Shown here: positions 8,344 to 18,034 of the stretch, in pieces
Numbering within the stretch: position 1 is the stretch's first letter
Layout: each line of letters starts with the position of its first letter
Assembly (NCBI GenBank): GCA_963776675.1
Contig: CAVZNR010000029.1
Span: 124,001-188,000, forward strand
Source of the DNA: Hyphomicrobium_A sp963776675
GTDB taxonomy: Bacteria; Pseudomonadota; Alphaproteobacteria; Rhizobiales; Hyphomicrobiaceae
DNA length: 64,000 nucleotides
Direction of reading: 5' to 3'
The notes under the pieces: model-generated
What the model was told of the DNA's origin: nothing
Databases searched by the model: none
Seen by the model: the letters and a program-made list of their open reading frames with translations, nothing else
Position numbers and translations under genes: made by a program

Positions 8344-9499
8344 CTACTTCGCCGGCGTAACGCGCAGCACCTCGCCCGTGTCGTCGGTCAGGACCCACAG
8401 CGCGCCGTCGGGGCCGGAGCGCACGTCGCGGATGCGCTTGCCCTCATCCTCCAGCAGCGTTTCTTCCGCCACGACCTCGTCGCCGTCGAACACCAGCCGG
8501 GCAATCTGTGTGCCCGCCAGGCCGCCGACGAAGGCGTTGCCCTTCCAGTCGGGAAAGAGGTTGCCCTCATAGAAGGCGAGGCCTGAGGTGGCGATCGACG
8601 GCACCCAGTAGTAGACCGCCTGCTCCATGCCTTCCTTGGCGGAGATGCCCTCGCCGATCGGCGCGCCCGAGTAATCGATGCCGTAGGTGATGATGGGCCA
8701 GCCGTAGTTCTTGCCCTTCTCCGGGTCGGTTCAGCTCGTCGCCGCCGCGCGCGCCATGCTCGACCGTGTAGAGCTGACCCGTCTCGGGACGCAGCGCGGC
8801 GCCTTGCATGTTGCGGTGGCCGATAGACCAGACCTCGGGCGCCCATCCGGGAAGCTTAGGGTTGTCGTCGGGGATCGTGCCGTCGGGATTGATGCGGATG
8901 ACCTTGCCGAGGTCATTGGCCGGGTTCTGTGCCTCCTGACGTCCGAAGTTGCGCTCGCCCGTGGTAATGAACAGCGTGCCGTCCTTCGCCCACACGAGGC
9001 GCGACCCGAAGTGATAGGGACTGTCGAAGGCCGGCTCCTGGCGGAAGATGACCTTAACGTCCTCCAGATGTCCGCTGTCGCCATCGAGGACGAGCTTGGC
9101 GCGTGCCACGCTGGTGCCGTTCTTGCCGCCGCCGCGCGGCTCGCCATAGGAAAAGTAGATCGTGCCTGTCTTGCCGAAGTCGGGCGCCAGCAGCACGTCG
9201 AGCAGGCCGCCCTGGCCGACGGCAGCGACCTTGGGCACGCCGGAAATGGGTTTTGATAACTTGCCGTCCTTGGCGACGAGACGCATCCGCCCGGGTCGCT
9301 CAGTGACGAGAAGCCGCCCGTCGGGCAGGAACTGCAGGCCCCAGGGATGCTCGAGTCCCTCGGCGAAGGTCTCCACCTTAATCTTGCTGGGATTGACGGG
9401 AGCGGGGGCGTCGGTAATGGCGGCAGCCACGGGGCCGCCCCCAAGGCTCAGGGCGAGCAACAGGACGGCACCCGCGACGTGCTTGATATCATTGAACAT
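8344..9499 (-). CDS. PQQ-dependent aldose sugar dehydrogenase, secreted (frameshifted)
   Basis: Periplasmic beta-propeller oxidoreductase of the soluble glucose/aldose sugar dehydrogenase (YliI-like) family, with a signal peptide ending GPVAAA. Typical blades are seen (GLEHPWGLQFLPDGRLLVTE, HFGSRLVWAKDGTLFITTGE, GHRNMQGAALRPETGQLY, HGARGGDELN). The frame breaks after ARGGDELNRP and resumes in another frame as EKGKNYGWPIITYGIDYSG, continuing to the stop at 8344. Removing one C at about 8721-8722 restores a continuous protein of about 384 residues. The break is probably a sequence error, since both halves are well conserved. Confidence 0.85.
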
Positions 9500-9555
9500 T
9501 GAGGCCCAGTCTTTGTTCGATTGTGTTTTGCTCGTCTGCCGCCATATATGGGCTC

Positions 9556-10422
9556 ATGAATGGCTCCGCCACCCTCGCCTTCCGCAAAATGAACGGGCTC
9601 GGTAATGACTTTGTCGTGCTCGACGCCCGTGCGCACGCGATCGCATTGACCGCCGACGCCATCCGCCGCGTCAGCGACCGCGAGCACGGCATCGGCTGCG
9701 ACCAGCTCATTGTGCTCGAGCCCTCCTCCAAGGCCGACGTCTTCATGCGCATCTTCAATGCGGACGGGTCGGAGGTGGGAGCTTGCGGCAATGCTGCGCG
9801 CTGTGTTGCGTGGCTCATCGCGCAAGAGACCGGCGGGCGCGAGGCGACGATCGAGACGGGCTCGGAGCTTTTGCGCGCGCAGGTCGAAAGCGCTGAGCAG
9901 GTGACGATCGACATGGGCGCGCCGCGCTTCGCCTGGGACGAGATCCCGCTGGCTGAGCCATTCCATGACACGACCGGCATCGAGCTGCAGATCGGGCCAA
10001 TCGATGCGCCGGTCCTGCATTCGCCTTCGGTGGTCAACGTCGGCAACCCGCACGCGATCTTCTGGGTGGACGATGTCGAGACGCACGATCTCAATCGTTT
10101 CGGCCCACTCTTGGAGAACCATCCGATTTTTCCCGAGCGCGCCAACATCTCACTGGCGCATGTGACCGCCCGCGACGCGATCACGCTCCGGACCTGGGAG
10201 CGCGGCGCCGGCCTCACCCAGGCCTGCGGCACGGCGGCCTGCGCAGCGACGGCCGCCGCGGCACGCAAGAAGCTCACCGACCGGCGCGTAACCGTGACGC
10301 TGCCGGGGGGACAGCTCCTGATTGAGTGGGGTGAGGACGGCCGCATCCTGATGAGCGGCCCGGCGGCGCTAGAGTTCGAAGGCAAACTTTCTGCGGAAAC
10401 CCTGTTGCCAGAGGCAGTCTAG
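9556..10422 (+). CDS. dapF: Diaminopimelate epimerase
   Basis: Cofactor-independent racemase converting LL- to meso-diaminopimelate for lysine and peptidoglycan. It has 288 residues. The two catalytic cysteines lie in the typical GACGNAARC and QACGTAAC motifs, and the N-terminus has RKMNGLGNDFVVLD. The start ATG at 9556 (MNGSATLAFRK) fits the family. The frame is open upstream but would overlap the divergent dehydrogenase start. dapB and asd of the same pathway lie 5-10 kb away. Confidence 0.96.
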   Translation: MNGSATLAFRKMNGLGNDFVVLDARAHAIALTADAIRRVSDREHGIGCDQLIVLEPSSKADVFMRIFNADGSEVGACGNAARCVAWLIAQETGGREATIETGSELLRAQVESAEQVTIDMGAPRFAWDEIPLAEPFHDTTGIELQIGPIDAPVLHSPSVVNVGNPHAIFWVDDVETHDLNRFGPLLENHPIFPERANISLAHVTARDAITLRTWERGAGLTQACGTAACAATAAAARKKLTDRRVTVTLPGGQLLIEWGEDGRILMSGPAALEFEGKLSAETLLPEAV

Positions 10423-10555
10423 CGGGCGGCGAGGGTGTCGAGTATGAGCGGCCGGTAAGATGACGAACGGAATGCATGCGCTGGCCAGCGCTACGGCGGC
10501 CGGCGCCTTTTGTTCTTTGGCTCGGCGCAGGCGCTGTAGCATGGCAAGGTAGGGA

Positions 10556-11812
10556 ATGGCGGAGCCACTCATCATCACGCTCGGTTGCCGGCTCAACGCC
10601 TACGAGTCGGAGGTGATGCGCAAGAACGCCGCCGGCGCCGGATTGCGCGACGCCATCATCGTCAACACCTGCGCGGTGACGGGCGAGGCGGTGCGCCAGG
10701 CCACGCAGACGATCCGCAAGCTACGCCGCGAGAATCCGCAAGCCCAAATCATCGTCACCGGCTGCGCCGCGCAGGTGGAGCCCGATCGCTTTGCCGCACT
10801 CGCCGAGGTCGACTACGTGGTTGGCAACGCCGAGAAGGTCAAGGCCGATACGTTCATCGGGTTATCGACGGGATCATCCGAGCGCGTCCAGGTCGACGAC
10901 ATCATGAGCGTGCGCGAGACGGCGGGTCATTTGATCGAAGGCTTCGGCTCGCGCGCCCGCGCCTACGTGCAGGTGCAGAACGGCTGTGATCACCGCTGCA
11001 CCTTCTGCATCATTCCGTTCGGCCGCGGCCCGTCGCGCTCGGTTCCGGCCGGCGAGGTCGTAGCGCAGATCCGCCGCCTCGTGGAAGGCGGTTGTCCCGA
11101 GGTCGTGCTGACGGGCGTCGACATCACGTCCTACGGGGCCGACCTTCCCGGTGCAACCTCGCTGGGCGCACTGGTGCTCCAGATCCTCAAGCACGTGCCC
11201 GAGCTGCGGCGGTTGCGCCTGTCGTCGATCGATCAGGTCGAGGCGGATGCGGACCTCCTGCGCGCTGTCGGCGAGGAGGAGCGCCTCATGCCGCACCTGC
11301 ATCTTTCCATGCAGGCAGGCGACGACATGGTGCTAAAGCGCATGAAGCGGCGTCATTGCCGCGGCGATGCGGTGCGGTTTTGCGAGGAGGTGCGCCGGCT
11401 GCGCCCCGACGTGGTATTCGGCGCCGATCTGATCGCCGGCTTCCCGACCGAGACGGAGGGCATGTTTGCAAACTCGCTGAGCGTCGTCGACGACTGCGGG
11501 CTCACCTATTTGCACGTCTTTCCCTACTCGGCGCGCACGGGCACCCCGGCAGCTCGCATGCCGCAGGTCGAGCGGGTCGTCGTAAAGGAGCGCGCCGCCC
11601 GTTTGCGTCAGAAGGGCACGGACGCGTTATCACGTTTTCTTGCTGCCCAGGCGGGCACGGAGGTCGAGGTTCTGATGGAGCGCGATGGAATTGGCCGCAC
11701 GCGGCAGTTCGCCGAAGTCTCGCTCGACGCGACCGATCCGCCCGGGTCCCTGGTGCGCGCGCGCGTTGCCGGGCACGATGGACGCCGGCTCAGCGGTGAG
11801 GTGATGGGGTGA
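10556..11812 (+). CDS. mtaB: tRNA t6A37 methylthiotransferase MtaB
   Basis: Radical-SAM enzyme that converts t6A to ms2t6A at tRNA position 37. The 418-residue protein has the N-terminal UPF0004 domain with three cluster cysteines (LGCRLNAYES, VNTCAVTGEA, VTGCAAQ). It then has the radical-SAM CxxxCxxC in CDHRCTFCIIPFGRG and a C-terminal TRAM-like region. The short N-terminus and GCRLN favour MtaB over MiaB or RimO. Its stop overlaps the ftsY GTG start by 4 bp, so the two are translationally coupled. Confidence 0.93.
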   Translation: MAEPLIITLGCRLNAYESEVMRKNAAGAGLRDAIIVNTCAVTGEAVRQATQTIRKLRRENPQAQIIVTGCAAQVEPDRFAALAEVDYVVGNAEKVKADTFIGLSTGSSERVQVDDIMSVRETAGHLIEGFGSRARAYVQVQNGCDHRCTFCIIPFGRGPSRSVPAGEVVAQIRRLVEGGCPEVVLTGVDITSYGADLPGATSLGALVLQILKHVPELRRLRLSSIDQVEADADLLRAVGEEERLMPHLHLSMQAGDDMVLKRMKRRHCRGDAVRFCEEVRRLRPDVVFGADLIAGFPTETEGMFANSLSVVDDCGLTYLHVFPYSARTGTPAARMPQVERVVVKERAARLRQKGTDALSRFLAAQAGTEVEVLMERDGIGRTRQFAEVSLDATDPPGSLVRARVAGHDGRRLSGEVMG

Positions 11813-12831
11813 GCGAGCAAGAGACCAAGCGACCAGGTGCCTTCGGCCGGCTGTGGGGTTCGAAGCCTGCGGCGCAGGAGGCACCGGCAGACAGCGTCAC
11901 GGAAGCGCCGCCAAAATCCGGCGGCTGGTTCGATCGTCTGCGGCAGGGGCTCGGCAAGACCTCCACCAAACTGTCCGATGGCATCACAGGGCTTTTCAAC
12001 AAGCGCAAGCTCGGCGCAGACACATTGCAGGATCTCGAGGATGTTTTGATCGAGGCCGATCTCGGACTAGATACCGCCGAGCGCATCATCGCCGAGCTCA
12101 GCAAGGGCCGCTACGAGAAGGGTATCGAGGCCGACGACGTGCGCTCGGTCCTGAAGGCCGAGGTCGAGCGGGTGCTCGGGCCTGTGGCGCAGCCGCTGAC
12201 CGTCGATCCGGCCCACAGGCCTCACGTTGTTCTCGTCGTGGGAGTCAACGGCACCGGTAAGACGACGACCATCGGAAAGCTGGCCGCGCAGCTTGCCGGC
12301 GAAGGCAAGCAGGTCATGCTGGCCGCCGGCGACACCTTTCGCGCCGCCGCCATTGATCAGCTGAAGATCTGGGGCGAGCGCACGGGGGCGACCGTTGTGG
12401 CCCGTGCCGTAAATTCGGACGCGGCGGGCCTCGTGTTCGACGCGCTCACACAAGCGCGTGCCGAGCACGCCGACGTGCTGCTCGTCGACACCGCCGGGCG
12501 TCTCCAAAACAAGGAAGGCCTGATGGAGGAGCTGGTGAAGGTCATTCGCGTGTTGCGCAAGATCGATCCCACCGCCCCCCACGACGTGCTCCTGGTGCTC
12601 GATGCGACGACCGGTCAGAACGCGCTGGCCCAGGTCGACGTGTTCCGCGAGCGCGCCGGCGTAACCGGTCTCGTCATGACCAAGCTCGACGGCACGGCCC
12701 GCGGTGGAATTCTGGTAGCGATTTCAGCCAAGCACGGGTTGCCGGTGCGTGCGATCGGCGTCGGGGAGGGCGTCGACGATCTTCAGCCATTTGACCCGGG
12801 TGAGTTTGCCGAGGCCATAGCCGGTGGCTGA
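11809..12831 (+). CDS. ftsY: Signal recognition particle receptor FtsY
   Basis: SRP receptor GTPase that docks SRP-ribosome complexes at the inner membrane. It has 340 residues, with a variable acidic or proline-rich leader (about 1-40) then the NG domain. G motifs are intact: GVNGTGKTTTIGKLA, DTAGRLQNK, TKLDGTARGG. It begins with GTG in a GTGA overlap with the mtaB stop. The mtaB-ftsY-yciB order is common in this bacterial group. Confidence 0.95.
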   Translation: MSEQETKRPGAFGRLWGSKPAAQEAPADSVTEAPPKSGGWFDRLRQGLGKTSTKLSDGITGLFNKRKLGADTLQDLEDVLIEADLGLDTAERIIAELSKGRYEKGIEADDVRSVLKAEVERVLGPVAQPLTVDPAHRPHVVLVVGVNGTGKTTTIGKLAAQLAGEGKQVMLAAGDTFRAAAIDQLKIWGERTGATVVARAVNSDAAGLVFDALTQARAEHADVLLVDTAGRLQNKEGLMEELVKVIRVLRKIDPTAPHDVLLVLDATTGQNALAQVDVFRERAGVTGLVMTKLDGTARGGILVAISAKHGLPVRAIGVGEGVDDLQPFDPGEFAEAIAGG

Positions 12832-12902
12832 CAAGGCCCCATTGGCGGCCCAAATGGTCGATACTCAACAAATCTTAACAGGGAAAGGATGATCTCGGGC
12901 AC

Positions 12903-13676
12903 ATGGGCGCGTTCAAGCGATTGATGCCTTTCAACGCCGAGCAGACGGTGAACATGCTGAGCGAGTTCGGCCCGCTCGTTCTGATGTTCCTCGTCAATGC
13001 CATGTACGGCATCACGGCGGGCACGTGGGCGCTCATTGTCTCGACGGTGGTCGCGATCGTGGCGATGCTCGTCGTCCTGCGTCGCCTGCCGATCTTTCCA
13101 CTCATCGCCTCCACGGTGACGGTGGTGTTCGGCGCCCTGACGATCGTCACCCACGACCCCATGTGGGTCCAGATCAAGGTCACGATCTTCAACGCCATGT
13201 TTGCGGCATTCCTCTTCGGCGGTCTGTGGTTCAATCGTAACTTCTTCAAGTACGTGTTCGAGAAGACCTTCCACTACACTAAGGAGGGTTGGGACAAGTT
13301 CACCTGGAGCTTCGCCTGGTTCTTCGTATTCACCGCCTTCGCCAACGAGTTCGTGCGTCTCACTTTCAAGGATGAGCAGCTCTACAACATTCTGGGCACG
13401 CAGATGGACGGCGTGGGCATCTGGATTGCCTTCAAGGTCGCGCTCATCATGCCGTTGTCGGGCTTCTATGCCTGGTACCTGACGCGCAGCATGCAGCGGT
13501 ACCGTATTCCGGATAGGAGCCCAACTGTCCTTCTGCCGGCGTCGATACCCGCGGCGAAGCCATCCGCGATCCGGGCTGCGAACGGGGGCAAGGAACCTGG
13601 GCGCGCTTCAGAAGCGGACTCGGACGGAGATGGAAAGCCGTCAGCGAGCGAGTCGCGTGAGGCCAATCTGAGCTAG
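12903..13676 (+). CDS. yciB: YciB/septation protein A family membrane protein (copy 1)
   Basis: Inner-membrane protein with five to six hydrophobic helices, related to E. coli YciB (IspZ), which affects envelope integrity and septation. Family landmarks are LSEFGPLVLMFLVNAMYGI, MWVQIKVTIFNAMFA and the FTWSFAWFFVFTAFANEFV region. At 257 residues it is longer than typical (about 180-200) because of a charged, Ser/Glu-rich tail of about 60 residues after the last helix. It lies 71 bp after ftsY and 56 bp before a second member of the family. Confidence 0.88.
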   Translation: MGAFKRLMPFNAEQTVNMLSEFGPLVLMFLVNAMYGITAGTWALIVSTVVAIVAMLVVLRRLPIFPLIASTVTVVFGALTIVTHDPMWVQIKVTIFNAMFAAFLFGGLWFNRNFFKYVFEKTFHYTKEGWDKFTWSFAWFFVFTAFANEFVRLTFKDEQLYNILGTQMDGVGIWIAFKVALIMPLSGFYAWYLTRSMQRYRIPDRSPTVLLPASIPAAKPSAIRAANGGKEPGRASEADSDGDGKPSASESREANLS

Positions 13677-13732
13677 GTTGATTGAATAAACGATCTCGCC
13701 TTTCGGGCGGGGTTCGGTTGGCGAGAGGAAGA

Positions 13733-14320
13733 ATGGCAAACGACGCTGACACCAAGCCGGCAACATCCCCCACGTTCGGCGCGCAGGCGCTCAAGCTCCT
13801 GGTCGAGGTCGGCCCGTTGGTCGTCTTCTTCGTCGTAAATTCGCGTGCAGGAATTTTCTGGGGGACCGGCACCTTCATGGCCGCAACGGTGATTTCGCTG
13901 ATTGCGTCGCGCATCCTGCTAGGACGCATTCCAGTCATGCCGCTGGTGACGGGCGTGTGCGTGTTGGTGTTCGGCGGGCTTACGCTGTGGCTGCAGGACG
14001 ATCACTTCATCAAGATCAAGCCGACCATCGTCAACGCGCTCTTCGCCTCCGTCTTGTTCGCGGGATTGTGGTGGGGACAATCGTTCCTGAAGATCGTATT
14101 CGGCGACGTGTTCCGCTTGACCGAGGAGGGCTGGCGCAAGCTGACGCTGCGTTGGGCATGCTTCTTCGTATTTCTCGCTGTACTCAACGAGATCGTGTGG
14201 CGGTCGTTCTCGACGGACGCTTGGGTGAGCTTCAAGGTCTTCGGCATCATGCCGCTGACCATGGCCTTCGCGGTGGCTCAGATCGGGTTGTTGCGGCAGC
14301 ACGAGCTTCCCAGCGAGTAG
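13733..14320 (+). CDS. YciB/septation protein A family membrane protein (copy 2)
   Basis: Second YciB-type protein, 195 residues. It is parallel to its neighbour in layout (LLVEVGPLVVFFVVNS, DHFIKIKPTIVNALFASVLF, LRWACFFVFLAVLNEIVW) but clearly diverged in sequence. The start ATG at 13733 has GAGAGGAAG just upstream. The pair looks like an old tandem duplication: copy 2 keeps the ordinary length, copy 1 has a long tail. Whether they form a hetero-complex is not visible from sequence. Confidence 0.85.
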   Translation: MANDADTKPATSPTFGAQALKLLVEVGPLVVFFVVNSRAGIFWGTGTFMAATVISLIASRILLGRIPVMPLVTGVCVLVFGGLTLWLQDDHFIKIKPTIVNALFASVLFAGLWWGQSFLKIVFGDVFRLTEEGWRKLTLRWACFFVFLAVLNEIVWRSFSTDAWVSFKVFGIMPLTMAFAVAQIGLLRQHELPSE

Positions 14321-14556
14321 AGCAGCGCCATATATTCACATGACGGATGCTCTTCGTACGCAGTATTGACCGACAATATATTGCGAATTGTTGGCCGGAG
14401 AAGGTCCTTTTGCTCTAGACGAACGATCAAAAGTCGTATTTTCTCCAAAGCAGACGATAACCTTCTCCTCTACGGCAAAGGTTGGCCTGGGGTACTCGGG
14501 GGGCTCGGGGGTCGAGGCGTTTTTCTTGCGCTTCGGGGCAGCAGAGGCTGCGGCCA

Positions 14557-15054
14557 ATGACAATCATGGCACGGTACAGGGCACGCGACATGGCGGTCGG
14601 AAGACTGGAACGATCACCGATTCATTTATTACATAGAGCTGTTCAGTGTGCTGCCGATATCTTCCAGGTCGAGCTTGGCAATGAGGATCTGACACCGCGT
14701 CAGTACGCGGTGCTAGTCGCCGTTTCTCAAAACGAAGGCGTAAGCCAGACGCATCTCGTAGAGAAGACCGGCGTAGACCGTTCGACCCTGGCCGACATCG
14801 TTCGGCGCATGCTCAAAAAGGGGTTGCTTCAGCGTCGGCGCACCAAGGATGATGCGCGTGCATATGCAGTCAGGCTCACCGAGGAAGGGTGGCGCGTCCT
14901 CAAGTCGGCCGATCCGCTGGCGCGTCGCGTCGACGATAAGATCCTTGCCGCACTTCCCGGTCAGCAGCGCGAGCGCTTCCTGCAGGATCTGAAGGCCATC
15001 GTGCAGGCACTCGGGAGCCTCGAGTCCGAAGATGATGTCGCCGAGCAGGTCTAG
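14557..15054 (+). CDS. MarR family transcriptional regulator
   Basis: Winged-helix regulator of about 165 residues. The DNA-binding region reads LTPRQYAVLVAVSQNEGVSQ then HLVEKTGVDRSTLADIVRRM, with the wing in RRRTKDDARAYAVRLTEEG. The ligand is unknown, and no obvious target gene lies beside it, as asd is convergent. The likely start is ATG at 14557, with AGAGG nine bases upstream. The 236 bp before it is relatively AT-rich and probably holds the promoter. Confidence 0.88.
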   Translation: MTIMARYRARDMAVGRLERSPIHLLHRAVQCAADIFQVELGNEDLTPRQYAVLVAVSQNEGVSQTHLVEKTGVDRSTLADIVRRMLKKGLLQRRRTKDDARAYAVRLTEEGWRVLKSADPLARRVDDKILAALPGQQRERFLQDLKAIVQALGSLESEDDVAEQV

Positions 15055-15096
15055 AACGCCGGCGCCCTACGGACTTGGCTTCTCATACGGACCGGC

Positions 15097-16125
15097 TCAG
15101 GCGGCGTTGGGCAGCAGCTTGCGGTTTATGATCGTCTCGGCGATCTGCACCGTGTTGAGCGCGGCCCCCTTCAAGAGATTGTCCGCCACAATCCACAGCG
15201 CCAGCCCGTTCTCTACGGTCGCGTCCTCGCGAATGCGCGAGACGTAGGTCGCGAACTCGCCTGCCGCATCGACGGGCGTGATGTAGCCGCCCGGCTCGCG
15301 CTTGTCGACGACGAGCACGCCTGGGGCCGTGCGCAGGATGTTGCGGGCATCCTCGGCCGAGAGAGGCTTCTCGAACTCGATATTGACTGCCTCGCAGTGG
15401 CCGACGAATACGGGCACGCGCACGCACGTCGCCGTAAGCTTGATACGCGGATCAAGAATCTTCTTGGTCTCCGCCAGCATCTTCCATTCCTCTTTCGTGT
15501 AGCCGTCCTCCATGAAGACGTCGATGTGAGGAATGCAGTTGAAGGCGATCTGCTTGGGAAACTTCTGCGGCTCGACGCCGGTGCCCGGTACGTACAGGCT
15601 CTTGGTTTGCTGCCAGAGCTCGTCCATTGCCTCCTTGCCGGCGCCCGACACGGACTGATAGGTCGAGACGACGACGCGCTTGATCACGGCCGCATCGTGC
15701 AGCGGCTTCAGCACGACGACGAGCTGCGCGGTCGAGCAGTTGGGGTTGGCAACGATGTTCTTCTTGGCGTAGCCCTTGACGGCGTCGGCATTCACCTCTG
15801 GCACAATGAGCGGCACATCCTGGTCGTAGCGCCAGCACGACGAGTTATCGATGACGATGCAGCCTTGGGCGCCGATCTTGGGCGACCACTCTTTGGAAAC
15901 AGTCGAACCCGCCGACATCAGGCAGAAGTCGACATTCTTGAAGTCGAACCGTTCCAGATCGTGGCACTTGAGTGTCTTGTCGCCGAAGGAGACCTCGGTG
16001 CCCTGCGAGCGGCGCGAGGCAACCGCATACACCTCGTCGGCCGGAAACTGGCGTTCCGCCAACACGTTCAGCATCTCGCGGCCCACGTTGCCCGTGGCAC
16101 CGACTACAGCAACCTTGTAGCCCAT
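15097..16125 (-). CDS. asd: Aspartate-semialdehyde dehydrogenase
   Basis: NADPH-dependent enzyme making aspartate semialdehyde, the branch point to lysine/DAP, threonine and methionine. It has 342 residues. There is an N-terminal nucleotide-binding GATGNVGREML, the catalytic cysteine near residue 130 in NPNCSTAQ, and the substrate-binding GHCEAVNIEF. It lies just downstream of leuB on the same strand (92 bp), a pairing often seen in alphaproteobacteria. Confidence 0.96.
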   Translation of the reverse strand: MGYKVAVVGATGNVGREMLNVLAERQFPADEVYAVASRRSQGTEVSFGDKTLKCHDLERFDFKNVDFCLMSAGSTVSKEWSPKIGAQGCIVIDNSSCWRYDQDVPLIVPEVNADAVKGYAKKNIVANPNCSTAQLVVVLKPLHDAAVIKRVVVSTYQSVSGAGKEAMDELWQQTKSLYVPGTGVEPQKFPKQIAFNCIPHIDVFMEDGYTKEEWKMLAETKKILDPRIKLTATCVRVPVFVGHCEAVNIEFEKPLSAEDARNILRTAPGVLVVDKREPGGYITPVDAAGEFATYVSRIREDATVENGLALWIVADNLLKGAALNTVQIAETIINRKLLPNAA

Positions 16126-16217
16126 TGCTAGAACCCTATCGCTTCTGCGGGCGATGACTTACGCGCGCCGCCGCCGGGTTGCAAGTCCCGCCGGACACAT
16201 TGGCCGGCCAGGCCGGC

Positions 16218-17333
16218 TCAGGCGGCGAGCTTGGAGAGCTGATCGACGATTGCGCCGCCCATCTCGGCCGTGCCGACCTGACGCATGCCCGGCTGCATGA
16301 TGTCGCCGGTTCTCAGCCCTTCCGCCAGGACCGCGGCGATGGCGGCATCGAGCAGGTCTGCCTCCTTGCCCAGGTCGAAGGAGTAGCGCAGGGCCATGCC
16401 GAAGGAGGCTATGGTCGCGATCGGATTGGCGAGCCCCTTGCCCGCGATGTCGGGCGCGGAGCCGTGAACAGGCTCGTAAAGCGCCTTGCGCTTGCCAGTC
16501 TTTGAATCGACGGCACCCAGCGAGGCGGATGGCAGCATGCCGAGCGAGCCGGTGGCCATCGCCGCTTCGTCGGACAGCACGTCGCCGAAAAGATTGTCGG
16601 TGACGATGACGTCGAACTGCTTCGGGTTGCGGACGAGCTGCATGGCGCAATTGTCGGCAAGGATATGGTTGAGCTCGACGTCGGGCGCGTACGACTTGTG
16701 TGTCGCCGTCACCACCTCGTTCCACAGCACACCCGTCCGCATGACGTTGCGCTTTTCGGCCGAATGCACCTTGTTGGAGCGCTTGCGCGCCAGATCGAAT
16801 GCGACCCGCGCGATGCGCTCGATCTCGTGCGTGGTGTAGATCTGCGTGTCGATGGCGCGCTTCTGGCCGTCCTCGAGCGTCACAATCTCCTTGGGCTCGC
16901 CGAAATAGACGCCGCCGGTTAGCTCGCGCACGATCATGATGTCGAGACCCTCGACCAGCTCGCGCTTCAGGGAGGAGGCGTCGGCCAGCGCCGGGTAGCA
17001 GATGGCGGGCCGCAGGTTGGCGAAAAGGCCGAGGTCCTTGCGCAGCCGCAGGAGTCCAGCCTCGGGGCGCACGGCATAGGGCACGCTGTCCCACTTCGGG
17101 CCGCCGACCGCGCCGAAGATCACGGCGTCGGCCTTGTGCGCCTTAGCCATGGCTTCGTCGGAGATGGCGGCGCCGTGCTTGTCGTAGGCAGCGCCGCCGA
17201 CGAGATCCGACTCGGTCTCAAACTTGGCGCCTTTGGCCGCCTTGTTGAAGAACGCAATGACGCGCTCGACCTCGGCAATAGTCTCGACGCCGATGCCGTC
17301 GCCGGGCAGCAGTAGCAAGCGGTGGGTGGTCAT
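16218..17333 (-). CDS. leuB: 3-Isopropylmalate dehydrogenase
   Basis: Catalyses the third step of leucine synthesis, the oxidative decarboxylation of 3-isopropylmalate with NAD. The 371-residue protein matches the family. It has LLLPGDGIGVE at the start, the substrate arginines region (RPEAGLLRLRKDLGLFANLR), VTDNLFGDVLSDEA and the NAD site LYEPVHGSAPDIAGKG. leuC and leuD lie about 14 kb away, on the other strand. Confidence 0.96.
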   Translation of the reverse strand: MTTHRLLLLPGDGIGVETIAEVERVIAFFNKAAKGAKFETESDLVGGAAYDKHGAAISDEAMAKAHKADAVIFGAVGGPKWDSVPYAVRPEAGLLRLRKDLGLFANLRPAICYPALADASSLKRELVEGLDIMIVRELTGGVYFGEPKEIVTLEDGQKRAIDTQIYTTHEIERIARVAFDLARKRSNKVHSAEKRNVMRTGVLWNEVVTATHKSYAPDVELNHILADNCAMQLVRNPKQFDVIVTDNLFGDVLSDEAAMATGSLGMLPSASLGAVDSKTGKRKALYEPVHGSAPDIAGKGLANPIATIASFGMALRYSFDLGKEADLLDAAIAAVLAEGLRTGDIMQPGMRQVGTAEMGGAIVDQLSKLAA

Positions 17334-17424
17334 GTCCTACGGGGTCTCGTTTCGTGTTTCGGGCGCGCGTAGTGCTACCCGCCCGACGACTTGGGGGCAA
17401 GAACTTGGGGCAAGAAAAAGGGGC

Positions 17425-18021
17425 TTAGCCGACGTAGGGCAGCGTAAAGGCGAGGGTGAAGCCGTTGAAGGTCAGGACGGCGCCGGCGCCGGCCAGAAGC
17501 ATGCTCAGGACCAGGAGGCTGCTCCCCCCGGTGATGATCGACACCGATGCCAGCACGATGGCGATCTGCAGGAGCGCCTGGCCGTAGTCGAAATAGGGGT
17601 CCTTGCGCATGGCGAGGTCGCGGCGTGCCTCCAGGGCCCTGCCCTTGAGCTTCAGCTCTTCCACGCCGTCGCCTGTTTCAGGCTCGGAGGTCAAACGTGC
17701 CTCATAGGCGCGGTAGCCCTTGAGCTTCTCCTCGATGGTGCTGCGGGCAGCAGGCGACAGCTCGGGCTCGGTCGCGAGCTTGAGCTCCAGCGTGTCGATC
17801 TGGAGGCGGATGTCGTTGCGGCGGATATTCTTGGCTTGGAAGAAGGCCCAGGCGTTTGCGGCCTCGATGTTGCGCGCCGTCGCGTCCTTGGTCGCGTTGC
17901 CCGCTCCGACGCTGCAGATTGCCAGCGCGACGGCGAGAATGCCGATGTAGACGGCGATCAGGCGGTCGCGGTGCTTGCTGCTTTTCTCCTCGACGGTGTC
18001 GATGAGATCTTTAAAGGCCAT
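17425..18021 (-). CDS. DUF4337 family membrane protein
   Basis: Protein of 198 residues. One transmembrane helix lies near the N-terminus (LIAVYIGILAVALAICSVG), followed by a charged helical stretch of about 110 residues likely to form a coiled coil. Two further hydrophobic helices lie at the C-terminus. This layout and the conserved ATARNIEAANAWAFFQAKNIR match DUF4337, whose function is unknown. It sits 13 bp downstream of gpmA, so it is probably co-transcribed with dapB-gpmA. Confidence 0.8.
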   Translation of the reverse strand: MAFKDLIDTVEEKSSKHRDRLIAVYIGILAVALAICSVGAGNATKDATARNIEAANAWAFFQAKNIRRNDIRLQIDTLELKLATEPELSPAARSTIEEKLKGYRAYEARLTSEPETGDGVEELKLKGRALEARRDLAMRKDPYFDYGQALLQIAIVLASVSIITGGSSLLVLSMLLAGAGAVLTFNGFTLAFTLPYVG

Positions 18022-18034
18022 GACGTTGCTCCCC

